The position numbers were made by a program, and so were the translations under genes. Below the pieces are notes generated by a model. That model saw nothing but the letters and a program-made list of their open reading frames with translations, made no database searches and was not told the DNA's origin. From contig PJRA01000313.1 of assembly GCA_016987375.1 (NCBI GenBank), positions 2,086,361 to 2,150,360 of the forward strand: a stretch of 64,000 nt of DNA, in the 5' to 3' direction. Below, in pieces: positions 36,401-48,400 of this stretch (positions are counted from its first letter, which is position 1; each line of letters begins with the position of its first letter). The DNA is from Brachionus koreanus (Eukaryota; Rotifera; Eurotatoria; Ploima; Brachionidae).

Positions 36401-37411
36401 CTTTCGACTGTCAAAGTTTTACCTATAATGATGAGACCAAAGAATGTAAATGGTCTAATTTGATCTACATCACTAAAAATATTACAATTGCAGTCGAATC
36501 TATTAAATCAGAGAACAGCTCATCACTTTTCATAAGTTAATTTTAGTTAAAAATATTTTTACTATTTTAACTAAAAGCTAATTAATTTGAAGGAGATCCA
36601 TTATATGATTATTTTGAACTTCCTTTTAAAGTTACAGCTCTTGTTGATTTCAGCTTAAGCGATGTTAAAGACGCTAGTGAATGTGCTTTTAAGTGTAATG
36701 TAGACGAAAAATGTAGATCGTTCAATTTATGCAAAAAAGATGATGAAACATTTAGATGTCTTCTAAGCGATACCAATGTTCATAATACAGAAAAAGATCC
36801 AAATGTTGTGTATTCGGCTATTTGCAGCCACTACTCAGGTATTTGATTACATCTAATTATTATGAGTATTTTAAAATATATTCAAATTCTCTAGTTCGTT
36901 CAATCAATGATTTTGAAGTATCTGTTAAGACTCAATTAAGTGTTCAACCTCAATCAATTCTTTCAAATCAGTCAATTGAAAGCTGTGCCGAACAGTGTTC
37001 TTTTCAAGATAGCTATTTATGCCGCAGTTTTGATTACAATATCGAAGAGAATTCATGCAAACTTTACCGGGAAAATTTGGTAGATAAAAATATCCTAGAT
37101 TTAGGTATCAAAACAAATCCGAATGTCAACCATTATTCAAGTAATTTCAGGGTTTAAAATAAACAGTTTAATAAGAAAATTCAATTATAGGATTGTATTA
37201 TCAAAACAATGGAAAACTAATGAAAGTTGGACCTCTTATACCAGATAAGAAAAATAAATTTAGCGGTGGCACTATTTTTGGAGTAACCTTAGCTGTTGTC
37301 ATTGGTGGTCTTATTATGGGAAGTCTTATTGGCCTAGCGTATGTAAAATTTGGCAAGAAAACAAGCTTTCTACCAGTGATGAAATTTACAAATCCGAACT
37401 ATGAAGAATAA
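33433..37411 (+). CDS. LolA-like/PAN-domain type I membrane protein, copy 2
   Basis: Tandem paralogue of copy 1, 264 bp downstream, same strand, largely the same intron positions. Signal peptide TIFLSACLLVSLLELPSQA, then LPKLPQEFQTRIEINF, FDYYDKKAEI, FQSCQNWQ, a second unit (PKGVYCDGQTYKD, AIHDFNSG, GYAINEDNKNCLI, RYERDILCDVFISKR), EYSPLRIIWPR, and four PAN-like modules (KCASVCLD, DECSRLCI, ECAFKCNV and SCAEQCSF starts). The transmembrane segment IFGVTLAVVIGGLIMGSLIG is followed by KKTSFLPVMKFTNPNYEE and the stop. The tail holds FTNPNY, a perfect FxNPxY internalisation signal as in LDL-receptor-type proteins. No frameshift was found. Confidence 0.8.
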
Positions 37412-37766
37412 ATTTAATTTATTCAAAATTTCAAACTGCTTATAAAAAAATTTTAATATTTTTTGAGTTTTTTTTAATAAAAAATATTTCCATAATTGAT
37501 TTTTTTTTTTAAATAAGACTTATCTTTTAAATATTGAAATATTAAATAAAATTGTTATATAAATCACATGTACCTATTAAAAAATTATCAAATATTAATT
37601 TATCAGTTTTATAATTGAGAAAAAATTATCACTTAGGAAAAAGATAAAAAATAATCTTAATTGAAAGATTTCGATTATACAAAGATAGTAAATAAGATGC
37701 TTAGTCTAATTTTCGAAATATTTAAATAAAATAGAATTTTATTTTAATTTTCATATAATTTAGACC

Positions 37767-40700
37767 ATGTTTAAACTAAAGCTAATAATAGCTATTATTT
37801 TGATTATTGAATTCAAATGTCAAAATATAAAATTCTGTGATCCTGTTACTTCACCCATAAGTAAAAATTTGATGTGTTAATTTGAGATTAAGGTTTTTTG
37901 ACTTGTTAGTGATTAAGATCCCACTAGTTTACCAAAGCTACCAGATGAATTTGAAGCAAGGGTCGAATTGAATTCGTTAAATGAAAACCGTAACATGGAA
38001 TCGACAATTTTGTATGACAAAAATGAAAAGCGAGCTGATTTTACAATACGAGAATACAACAACTCTATACGCGTTATTTACGATTTTGAACATGATCAAA
38101 TATTCTCAATAAAAAGTATAAATCAAGAAAAAATTCTTTTTATTTTCCAAAGTTTTTTTTTTTTTTTAAGACAGAAAATGTATTGCTAAAAAAATTACTG
38201 AGTCACCACAAGACAACTTTTTTTTTGGACTTGTCCAAGATCAATTTGGTTTAAATATGAAGCCGCCAAATTTTCTTTTTCATTTCAATAATGGTTTTCC
38301 GCATGTAAAAGAACAAAGCAAAAAATAGCAACCATGAATAAATAGAAAATATTTTTTTAAGGAAAAACTTGGTCAAACAACATATAGAGGTATTCCGGTC
38401 AATCATTTCAGAAGCTGTCAAGATTGGCCAGAGAATAAAGCCAGCCTTTTAATCGACTATTACTTTACAAGTAAAATTAAAATCAGACTTTATTATTTTC
38501 ATGTTTCAACTAAATTTTTCTCAACAAAAAAATGAATTTTTTAAATTGAATTATTTTTAGTACCAGGTTATAATCCAGCAGTTTCATTTTTTGGAGACGT
38601 TTTCAATGAGCTACCAGTTGCTTCAACAGTGAAGGGTTATGTTGAAATCAATGAAGCAGAACAAACTAAACGAGAAATATATCATGAATATAATTTTTTT
38701 GAATTTAAACCAGTAGTTCTCAGAAAATCAGAGCTTTTCAATGTAATCCAAATTGTTAAGATTTTAAGTTTATAAAAATTTATTTAAAGCTTCCCAGAGG
38801 AGTTTTTTGTCAAAATCAGACATATAAAGAACCCATTCCAACTGTACCGGAATCATTTTCTTACATAACTGAAACGATAAATCCTAAAGCAAAAGCTGCC
38901 TCATCAGAAAGAGTATTTTTTTTGGTTCTCTCAAACAAATTTAAGATTTAATTTTTTAGATTTTTTATTCGAATCAATTAAAAACTTTTCGACTTGATAT
39001 AGTGACTGCAGCTAACATAAAAGGAGTTAACGTCCAAGATCCGGTTAAAATTGTTCATGATTATAATAGCGGTACAAGAATAAAAAAATATTAAAAAAAT
39101 TTAAATTTAATTTTGTTTTGATTTCGAAAAAAGGAGTGGCTTATGTCATTAATAAAAACCGTGGTAATTGTTCATTTTATCCACTTGGCTCAATTCAGTT
39201 GGATAATTTGGATGAAGCTCATCTTTCTAGCGGATATTATACTTTAAAATCACCGAAAGATTTTTTAAGAATTGATGATTCTTTGGTTTATGCAGGAGAG
39301 GTACTTTTCAATTAAAAAGCAATTATGGAATATAGACTAAATTGATTAAATTCAAAAATTTTTTAATTTTTAAAAAAAAATTTATATAATTTAACATTAA
39401 GTTTGAAATTTAAATGAATGATTTTTTAATTATTAACAATTGATTTTTTTACAGAGATATGAAAGAGGCTTGTTGTGTGATGTTTTTGTTTCTAAAAAGA
39501 ATGCAAGCGCTGAATTACCAGAAATGGTCGCTGAATTATATTTTTTGAAAGTATTAATTTAAAGATAATAAAAAATAATTTAATGGTCGAAATTTTTAGA
39601 CACAAATTTATTCTGACCAAAGTACAGATAAATTGGAAACTGTAGTTCCCATATCTTATCACATAAATGGAGTAAAAAATTTAATTTTTTTAATCTATTT
39701 GAAACTAATCTTTAAATTAAAGCAAAATTTTACTATCATAAGTCATGCTTTTGATTTCGATTCTCAATTGAATCGAAAAAATTTTGATGTTAGCCAATGT
39801 TTTCAGGGCAAGAATCGAATAAATTTTGGAATTCAATTCAGATACCCAGATGGTGTAGGTAATTCGTATTTATTTTAAATTATGATTTAAAAAATAAGAA
39901 AGAAAACTAAAAATAAATTTAGATGAAGAATCGTTTATTCAATTTTATGGCCGATTATTAGAAGATGAATTTGACGAAAAAATATTCAAAAGTTTTAAAT
40001 TCTATAGTGCTTCTCCTTTAAGAATAGCTAGACCACGATTTGAACCAAATCGTCGTGGTTTCACTGTTTATTCTGCAATTACTGACCGTGCGGATTCAAT
40101 TAGTATTTTTTTTAATTAAAAAAAATCAAAATTTTTATGTTTAACTATTTAAGATCATTTTATCAAAAATGGAAAATCTAAAGTTGACTTTCAAAAGATT
40201 ACACACGGCGTTCCAGCCAATTCAGCTGAAACATGTACTGAAATTTGTCTTAATGATACTCAATTTAATTTACCACTTGATTATAAATGCATGAGTTTTG
40301 ACATTTGTATGCAACCAATTGGAGGCTTTATCTGTTCGTTTTACAATTACTCATTAACTACTGATCCTGCTGTTGTTTCTGACAGTGCAGCCGAATGTGA
40401 TCACTATTCAAGTATTACATTTTCGGATAATTTTCAAGCTAAATTTTGTTTAAATTTTTCAAATTAAGAAATTACTGAATCGTATGATTCAGCTAGCAAA
40501 GATGCTCTTTACCGGATGATTGAAGAAAGTGTGATTAGAAAAGAGCTCTATTTAGATGTCAAGGACGATCAAGGAAATCCTGTGGTAAAATTTTCTTAAT
40601 TTTGTTAATTGTGTTATTATTTTTTAAAATAAATTTTATTTTTATTTAGCTAACCTTTTCAGCAATTGACATATTTCAAACAAATGAATTATCTAGTGAA

Positions 40701-42013
40701 AGTGGCTCATCTGGTTTAAGTACTATTATTTTTTTTTAATCTTGTCTATGAAAACTCTTCTAAATAATAAATACAATTCTTTTAGCTTCATTTATAAAAC
40801 AATTCATTCTTGCAGCTGGAAATATTGACTTCAATGAAACAGCTGTTTTGAATAGCGAACAGTTAATATTTAGAAAAAACAATGGTTCTTCCCCAGAAGA
40901 ATGTGCACGTAATTGTATTCGTGAATCAACGTTTGAATGCCAAATTTACACATATAACAAAGAGACAAGAGAATGCAAATGGTCATCAATTGGAGAGCTT
41001 TTTGATAGCCAAAATCCCTCGGCAAATTATTTTATTGAAAAACCAGGAGTTGAAATTTTTATCAGTATTATTTACTTAACTATTTATTAATTTTATATGA
41101 AAAAAATAATAATTTTTTAATCAAGAGGATCCTTTATATAACTTTATAAAATATCCTTCAAAAGTAACATCAATAGTTGATTATACAGTTGAGGATGCTA
41201 CTAGTGAGAGTGATTGTGCTATCAAATGCAACAAAGAAAAATCTTTTAAATGCAGATCATTCAATTTTTGCAGCAGTGATGATGGAAAATCATTTCGATG
41301 TCTTCTCAGCGAGACAAATATTCACAGTTTAGATAAGGATCCTAATGTTGTTACTACTTCATTGTGTTCTCATTTTTCAAGTATTTTAAATAAATAAAAT
41401 TAATTAAAATATTAATTAATTAATTCAGAACGAGCTTTGAATGATTTTCAAATTTTTGCTCACACTCAACTAAGTGTGGAACCTCAAACAAAAATAAGTA
41501 GATCGACAGTTGAATCGTGTGCAGAAATATGTGTTTTTGATGACTCTTTTTTTTGTAGAAGCTTTGATTTCGACACAGAACAAAGAACATGCTATTTGTA
41601 CAAAGAAAATTTAGTTGATAAATATAATTTTGAATTAGGAATCAAAACAAATAAAAAAATCAATCACTATTCAAGTATTTTTGTGTTTAATCTGGTTAAT
41701 TTTGAGTTATTTTATTCATTTTGATTTAAGGACAAGTTTATGAAAAAAATGGAAAGCTTAAAAATATTGAACCACTTGATAAACCATCTGGCATTGGTTC
41801 CGGTAAATTTTATCTTTAAATTCTCATATATAAAAATAAAATTTCAAATTTCAAAAAGGAACAATCGCTGGAATTTTGATAGTTATCTTAATTGGAGGAT
41901 TTATAATTGGAATTTTGTTTACATTTGCCTACTTAAAATTAAGTAAAAAGAATGATATGCTACCAGTTATGAAATTTGTCAACCCAAATTATTCAAGACA
42001 AATAGACGAATAA
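37767..42013 (+). CDS. LolA-like/PAN-domain type I membrane protein, copy 3
   Basis: Third paralogue, 355 bp after copy 2. Signal peptide FKLKLIIAIILIIEFKCQ, then LPKLPDEFEARVELN, IYDFEHDQIFSI and YRGIPVNHFRSCQDW. The second unit has PRGVFCQNQTYKEP, IVHDYNSG, VAYVINKNRGNCSF and RYERGLLCDVFVSKK; then FYSASPLRIARPR and four PAN-like modules (TCTEICLN, ECARNCIR, DCAIKCNK and SCAEICVF starts). The membrane helix GILIVILIGGFIIGILFTFA precedes the tail LPVMKFVNPNYSRQIDE, again with FxNPxY (FVNPNY). It carries a 47-nt intron at 38913-38959 not present in copies 1 and 2. Copy 3 is closer to copy 2 in the PAN and tail region. The next gene is convergent, 461 bp away. Confidence 0.8.
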
Positions 42014-42474
42014 TTATTTTTAAAATTAACAACTAATTTTTTTAAAAATTCACTAATAAATTTCTAAAAATTAGCCAATCTTTTTCTAATTTAAATTAAT
42101 AATAAAATTAAATTAATCTTAAAATTGAATGATTTTTAAAATTCACAATTTTTTAAAAAAATATTTTATTCCGGTAAAAATAAAATAAAATTTGTTTTTA
42201 TACAGATTTATAAAAAAAAATCATCTAAATAAAAAAATATCTATTTAGCTTATTTTTCAAATAATTTGAAATTCTTCAAATTATCTTCAAAATTAAGTGA
42301 CAAAATTTAGAATATGAACAAAATGTTTCACAATAAACCGAGCGGATTATTTCAAATTTCGGCATTAATTTAAGCCATACATCCTACTTAATACAGCATT
42401 ATTTAATATTTTATTTCTTAAAAAATAGTTTATATTTAATAATTTCAAATAATATTTAGACTAATACTAAAAAT
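42014..42474. other. Convergent intergenic region
   Basis: 3' flanks of receptor copy 3 (plus) and the phosphatase gene (minus); A/T-rich, nothing else seen. Confidence 0.5.
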
Positions 42475-45400
42475 TTACAAATCAAAAACTTGAGTCGATC
42501 TTCTTTTGCTTAAATTGTTACGATTTTCACTATAGTTTTCATTTGATGCACTGAAATTATTGTCAAAGTAATCATTATTTAATTGATCGATTTTTAGTGA
42601 CTTGCGGTTGTTAAATTTATTTGATAAAGGATTTTTTAAGTTATTGATTAGATAGTAATAGTGGTTTTTGTTCGGCACATATTGAACGTTAATATTTAAA
42701 TCCTTGTTAAATGTATAATTTGAATTTTGTCTTAATTTGTTTTTTGCCGACTGAACCATGCTGGAATTGAACGGAAATGGGCTATAGTCATGCTCTTCGC
42801 TTTTTTTGTTTTCATTTTTGTCAGCTTGATTATATTTTTTATTCGGCAAAGTTAATACTAAAAAAAAATAAAATTTTTAATATATTTTTAAGACTTTAAT
42901 TTATCGTTTGAGCTAATAACATGCATATTTAATACAGTCTAGAAAAAATTTTAAAAATAAAAATTAAGTATATAAAAATTCAAGTTAATTAAGACTGAAA
43001 AATAATCATTACTATCCTTAATGATTAAAGTAATTTTAAAAATATTTAAAATTAAAAAAAAGAAATTTAATTATAATTCACTTTTATTTTCATTTAGATC
43101 AAAATAAGAACTTAATTTAATGTAATTTTTATCTTATTTAACGTGTTTGTCTTCGATTTATGGAATTGGCATAAAAAATGGAACAAATTTTAAAAATTGT
43201 CTCTATAAATGCATTACATATATTGGAGTATTTTGTAAGCAGAGTTTAAAATTTATTTAAAAAATTGGATTACGCCTTTGTTGAATTTACAGAATCAAAT
43301 CTGAATTAAAAAACATTTTGCAGTTGTAACTATTTTAGAATAAAAATCTCTTTTTTTTATAGACAGTACTGATTTGATACGAGGATTTAGCGATATTTTA
43401 CGTGATTTTATTTAACTTTATTTTAACTTTTTAGATTTTTGAATTCAGAATTAGCTCTTCGTCTATCATTCTCTAGAGTTCTTGAAAATGTTAATGCTAA
43501 TGACTTTCTTGAAAAAATTTATTAAAAAATGAGTATTGATTTTATTTATTTGATTAAAAAATTTATTCCAAAAATATTCTAAATTTTCAATATAGTACAT
43601 CTCTAAACAAAATTAAGAATACAATTTTTATGAGCGGTTTAAACACTGTTTATAAGCTAATTAACCAGAGTTTAAGAGCGGCTTTAAAACTGTTTCAGTG
43701 GCTTGTTAACTTTGTTTAGAAATGTACTGTAGACAAAGTCTCTAGATCAAAATTCAATTGAAATAATCTGGAAATAACTATGGAAATAATCTAAATCTAA
43801 TAAAATTAGGCTTACGAATTTTTTTAGTTTATTGTTAAAGATTTTAACTGAAAAAAATTACAATTTTTTTACGTAAAATTGCAAAATATTTTCTTTCAGA
43901 AAATTAGAAAATTCAAATTTTAAATGGAAAAATTCAAAAAAGAGTCAAAATCAATTGTTTTTTTGAAAAACGTTAATTTACTAAGCCTCAAAAGACAAAT
44001 ATACGAAAAAAAGAATTATTATATGCCCTAATTTTTCAAACACTGCATGTCTAAGCACGGCGGTATAGCTTATTGGGAATGTTTCTTCGAAGAGTTTTCT
44101 TTCTGAGAGTCATGGTCAATTGGTCAATTGGTCAATTTACTAGTCGTGTATTGAAAAACTGATATTTTTGCTAAAAACTGATGAATTCGAATCTGACGAA
44201 TAACAAAAATGTCTGATAAATATTATTTTTCATATCTGATACTTCTATTTTTATCTGAGAAAAATAAATCTTATCTCTATCAATGGTAAATCTTGGTTTA
44301 ATAAATTTATAGAGTTAAAATAATTTTTTAAAAAAATGCGAAAAAATATAAAAATCTTTTTTCAATCATTTATTTGCAGATTCTGAGTCAATATTCACAA
44401 AATTCTTTCACCTTGGATCTTAATATTCTCAAAACATCAAAATATCAATTTTTAATTTTTAAGATAGATTTAATTAAAAGAAAAAATTTAAATTTAAATG
44501 ATAATAAATGTTACATTTTTATCTAAAAATATCTTAAAAAATATCAAATATTAAAAATAGCTGAGTGTAGTGATGTTGGTTAAGCTTGGTTAGCTGGTTA
44601 GCCAATTTAGATTAGCAGATTTTAGTTTAACCAATTTTCGGTTTTCTGACTATTTTGGTCGACCAAATTTTGACCTAAATTCAGTTATTTAAACAAATTT
44701 TGTAATTTTTTGAATTTTGAGTACGAAATTTAAAGTACAATAGTATTATTACTTTATTTTTTAAATAAAATTAAATTCACGCTTTTACTTATTCTTAATA
44801 AAAATTATATATGATCTTGATCCTAAACTATTTTTTTTTCTAAATAGGAATGTTTAATTTTGAGAAAATTGCTTGCATAATACACAATCACTTTCAATTT
44901 TTTACTTTAAAAAATCCTTTTAAATAATTAATAAACCAGAAAAATGCATATTCGGATTGTTTTTAATCTTGAATAAAAATAAAATGGATTTTTAAATTTT
45001 TCTAAGAGCGTTCTTCTTTAAGCAAGAAACGGTTTCATATAGATAAACAAAAATCAGAATTTTAGAACCAAGATTAATTTATTATCAATTTATAAAAATC
45101 TTATATTTAAACATTTTAAATTTTGAAAAAATGATGTATATTTACAAAACAAACCTATCTTAGATTTGGCTGAAATCTAATTAATTTAACTCATTTGATA
45201 AATATTTAAGAGAAATTGTTTTTAATTAATTTCTAAATTACATCTATTTTTCATCTTATTGTTAAACTAATATTTCTAAGTCCAAAAATTTTTAACTTCT
45301 TACATAATTTCAAAAATAAAATTTTTTAGAAATAATGAATTTTTTATTTTTTTTTAATTATAATTTAATTATAGCATATTTTTTCGCTGTGAGACCAAAT

Positions 45401-48400
45401 TTAAAACCAAATACTGGTTAACAAAAAATTTGGTGGACCAAATATAGGCTAACTTATTTTTGGTTAGCCAAAGTTGGCGATTTTAGTAGACCAAACATTG
45501 GTTAACCAACATCACTAGCTGAGTGTTAATATTTAAATTTAGAAAAGCTCAAATGTTTTAACTAAATAGATTAACTACTACTGTTAGAAGCATTTACAGC
45601 ATACGAGTAATAATGAGAATAAAAATTTCTAATAGTAATAAAAAACATGGGTGCTAATTAAATATTTAGATCTGTAGACTTACTGTCATATTTAGATGAT
45701 TTATGTTTCTTAAAAAATAAAAAAAAATTAATGATTAATTAAATTTTTTTTAAATGATAGCATTCTGTTAATAGCTTTTAAAAAAAAATCCAAACTCACA
45801 TAAAAAGATTGAACTGGTTTATTGTGATCTTGTGAACTTTCTTTGGGATCAAATTTTTTTTCAGAATTAGAATTAATGTCCAGCAAAATTCCGTTTCGAT
45901 AATTTCGAGCACCAAATGTGTCCGAATAGGATTCTAAATTGGGGCCAGATTTGGACGTCTTGTTGACTCTTATTTCGACATATTTGTTTGGCAATTGATC
46001 AAAAACTCGTTCAGCTTTATTGTTTTGATTTGTGTCATTTCCAAAATCATTTTCGATCATATTATAAATAGCATTCCGAGTATTTTCGCTCAAATTGAAT
46101 CGTTTATGGTGTATTTTAGTCCTAACTGGTGGCTTAGGTACTTCACTTGACTCCTCTGAATTCTCTTGATTATCACTCGTTTTCTGAGCTAATGTATCAT
46201 AGAATTGGGCTTTCATGGGTTGGTTCAATTGTCTCAAGTCGATCTCTTTGCTTGATGAAACTTTAGCGCTGTTAATCATATGCTTGAAATTAAGCATAGA
46301 TATAGATCCATCAGAAAAAGGCACTGCATCATCATTTTGATAGTTTATAACTGACTTAGGTATGTTATTATTTGCTTGCAGATCTAATTTAATTTGTTGA
46401 TTAGAGTTCAATTTATGAGTTAAAAATTCACATCCACTACCAGGTTCTTTTTTACTCATTGATTTATCATTTAAATAAAGCTCAGTATTATCACTATTTT
46501 GCTGACTAAGATCACACTCACTTGATCTTTCACTAGTGCTGGACAGTTTTCGGGCTAGATTAGGACTAGCCAATACTGGAGTGCCATTGCTGTTTAATCT
46601 TGAAGCCGATCTGGTTCGATTTCCTGCTAGCCTTTCTTGATTTGAATCACTGTAAACAAAAAGACTTTTGCTAGAAAAGTTGTTCGACTCATTATTTTTG
46701 CTATTATATGATATAGTAGATGTTGGCGTGCTTATTTTAGTCTGGTTCTTTTGTTTTATGTAAAGACTAGGCGAGTTTTCATATGAGTCGGCAAGGTTCG
46801 ATCTTGGCAAGACTTTGGAAGCCGAATTTTTGGCGTTTGATGCTGATGAGGATGCGGAAGAGCTTGACGAAACGGATAACGGAGACGGAGACGAGGATAC
46901 CGATGAGAGGGACATTGGCGTGTGCATATTAGATGCATAGTTTTGAGTGTAATTTGTGATCGTTGGTGTGCTGTTTGGAGAAAATATTTGAAACATGTTT
47001 GGAACTAGACGATTGATTTTTTGTTTAACACTTGTCAAAGGACTTTTAGTGATATTTGCACTTTTAATTTTGATATTTGGAGATTTTGGTGGTGTTAAAT
47101 TAGACGACTCTATAAATTCATTTTTTTTAATCATTGGTTTGCTTAGGTTTTGGTTACTGTAATCCATGTTGTTGTTGGCATCTATTGGATATATGCGATT
47201 TATTTGAGTGCATAAATCGACTGGTGATGTATCACTTGATTTTTTATTTTCTGCATGTGACACAACAACTTTAGCTTGATTAAAATGGAAATTAAAATTA
47301 AAAAAAAAACAATTTTAATTACTAGTCTGAGTTTTAACCGGGTTGTTTTGATATTTTTCGGCTCTGTTACATAAGCTTTTTAAGTACTTTTCAAACAAAA
47401 GAGCCGTAGCACGCGCAAAAAATAAATATTGAGACTAAAAAATTATTTTTTTTAAATTCACTGCCAAACTAAAATTAACACTTTACTTGTGTTTGAATCA
47501 TTGCTATCCGCTGTTCTCTCAGGGCTTTGGCAATTTCATACAGTGAAAATTTCTCATCCAGTTTCTGAAAAAAAAAGTAAAAATAATCATAATTCTTTTT
47601 TTAAAAAGATAAATTTCAATTTTGATTTTTAGTTTATTAGATTTAAAAAAATCGATTGTTTTAGTGTACGGTTGTACAAGACTCAGTAAAAAATGTGTTA
47701 ACATAAATCAAGATTGAATTAAATTTTAACTTTTTACTTTCTTCTACATATTCAATCTTTACGTAATAGTTGGGTTTAAACTAAGGCGTAAACCATTCGG
47801 ACAAACCTGGTGACCCCCCTAAATTATATTTTTTTTTATAAATAAAACGTGACAAGATTTTTTTAAAATTTATATAACACTGAATCACCAAACTTTTTTT
47901 CATGTTTTTTTTTATTAATTAAGAGATATTTGAAAAAACTAAAAAAATCTTTAAAAATAATATCATTTTTAAACAGAATATTCTAAAATTTACAGAATTC
48001 AAAAAAGATATATTTATTTAAAAAATTTATTCAAAAGAAACGAAGATTTACAAATGTTTCAAACGAGTCAAAATGACTGAGTTTTATGCTTTTAATGTTT
48101 AAGCTGCCTTTAATGTATAATGGATGAATTTATATAGGATAAAATTGATTGTATTTATTTTATAATTATATAATTTCTCAAATTTTACTTTTCCTTTCAT
48201 CAATTTTGTATTTTAATAAATTTTTATTTTCAATTTTTAGGGTAATTTTAATTATTTGTGATCTGTTTATCACTATAAATTTAACGGGGTAATGAATTGG
48301 GAATTTTTGGACTTTTTTACCTAAAATTTTAAAATTCAAGTAAAAAAATTAAAATATCTTTTTGTGTATAAGATAAAACCATGTTATAAATATGATTAAT

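Noticed and set aside
29207..42013. Many separate small genes along the PAN array
   Set aside because: The small frames are exons; splice sites join them in frame into three large proteins with matching order in each copy.
46756..46938. Arg/Pro-rich frame inside the phosphatase tail
   Set aside because: Out-of-frame shadow of the Ser-rich coding region.
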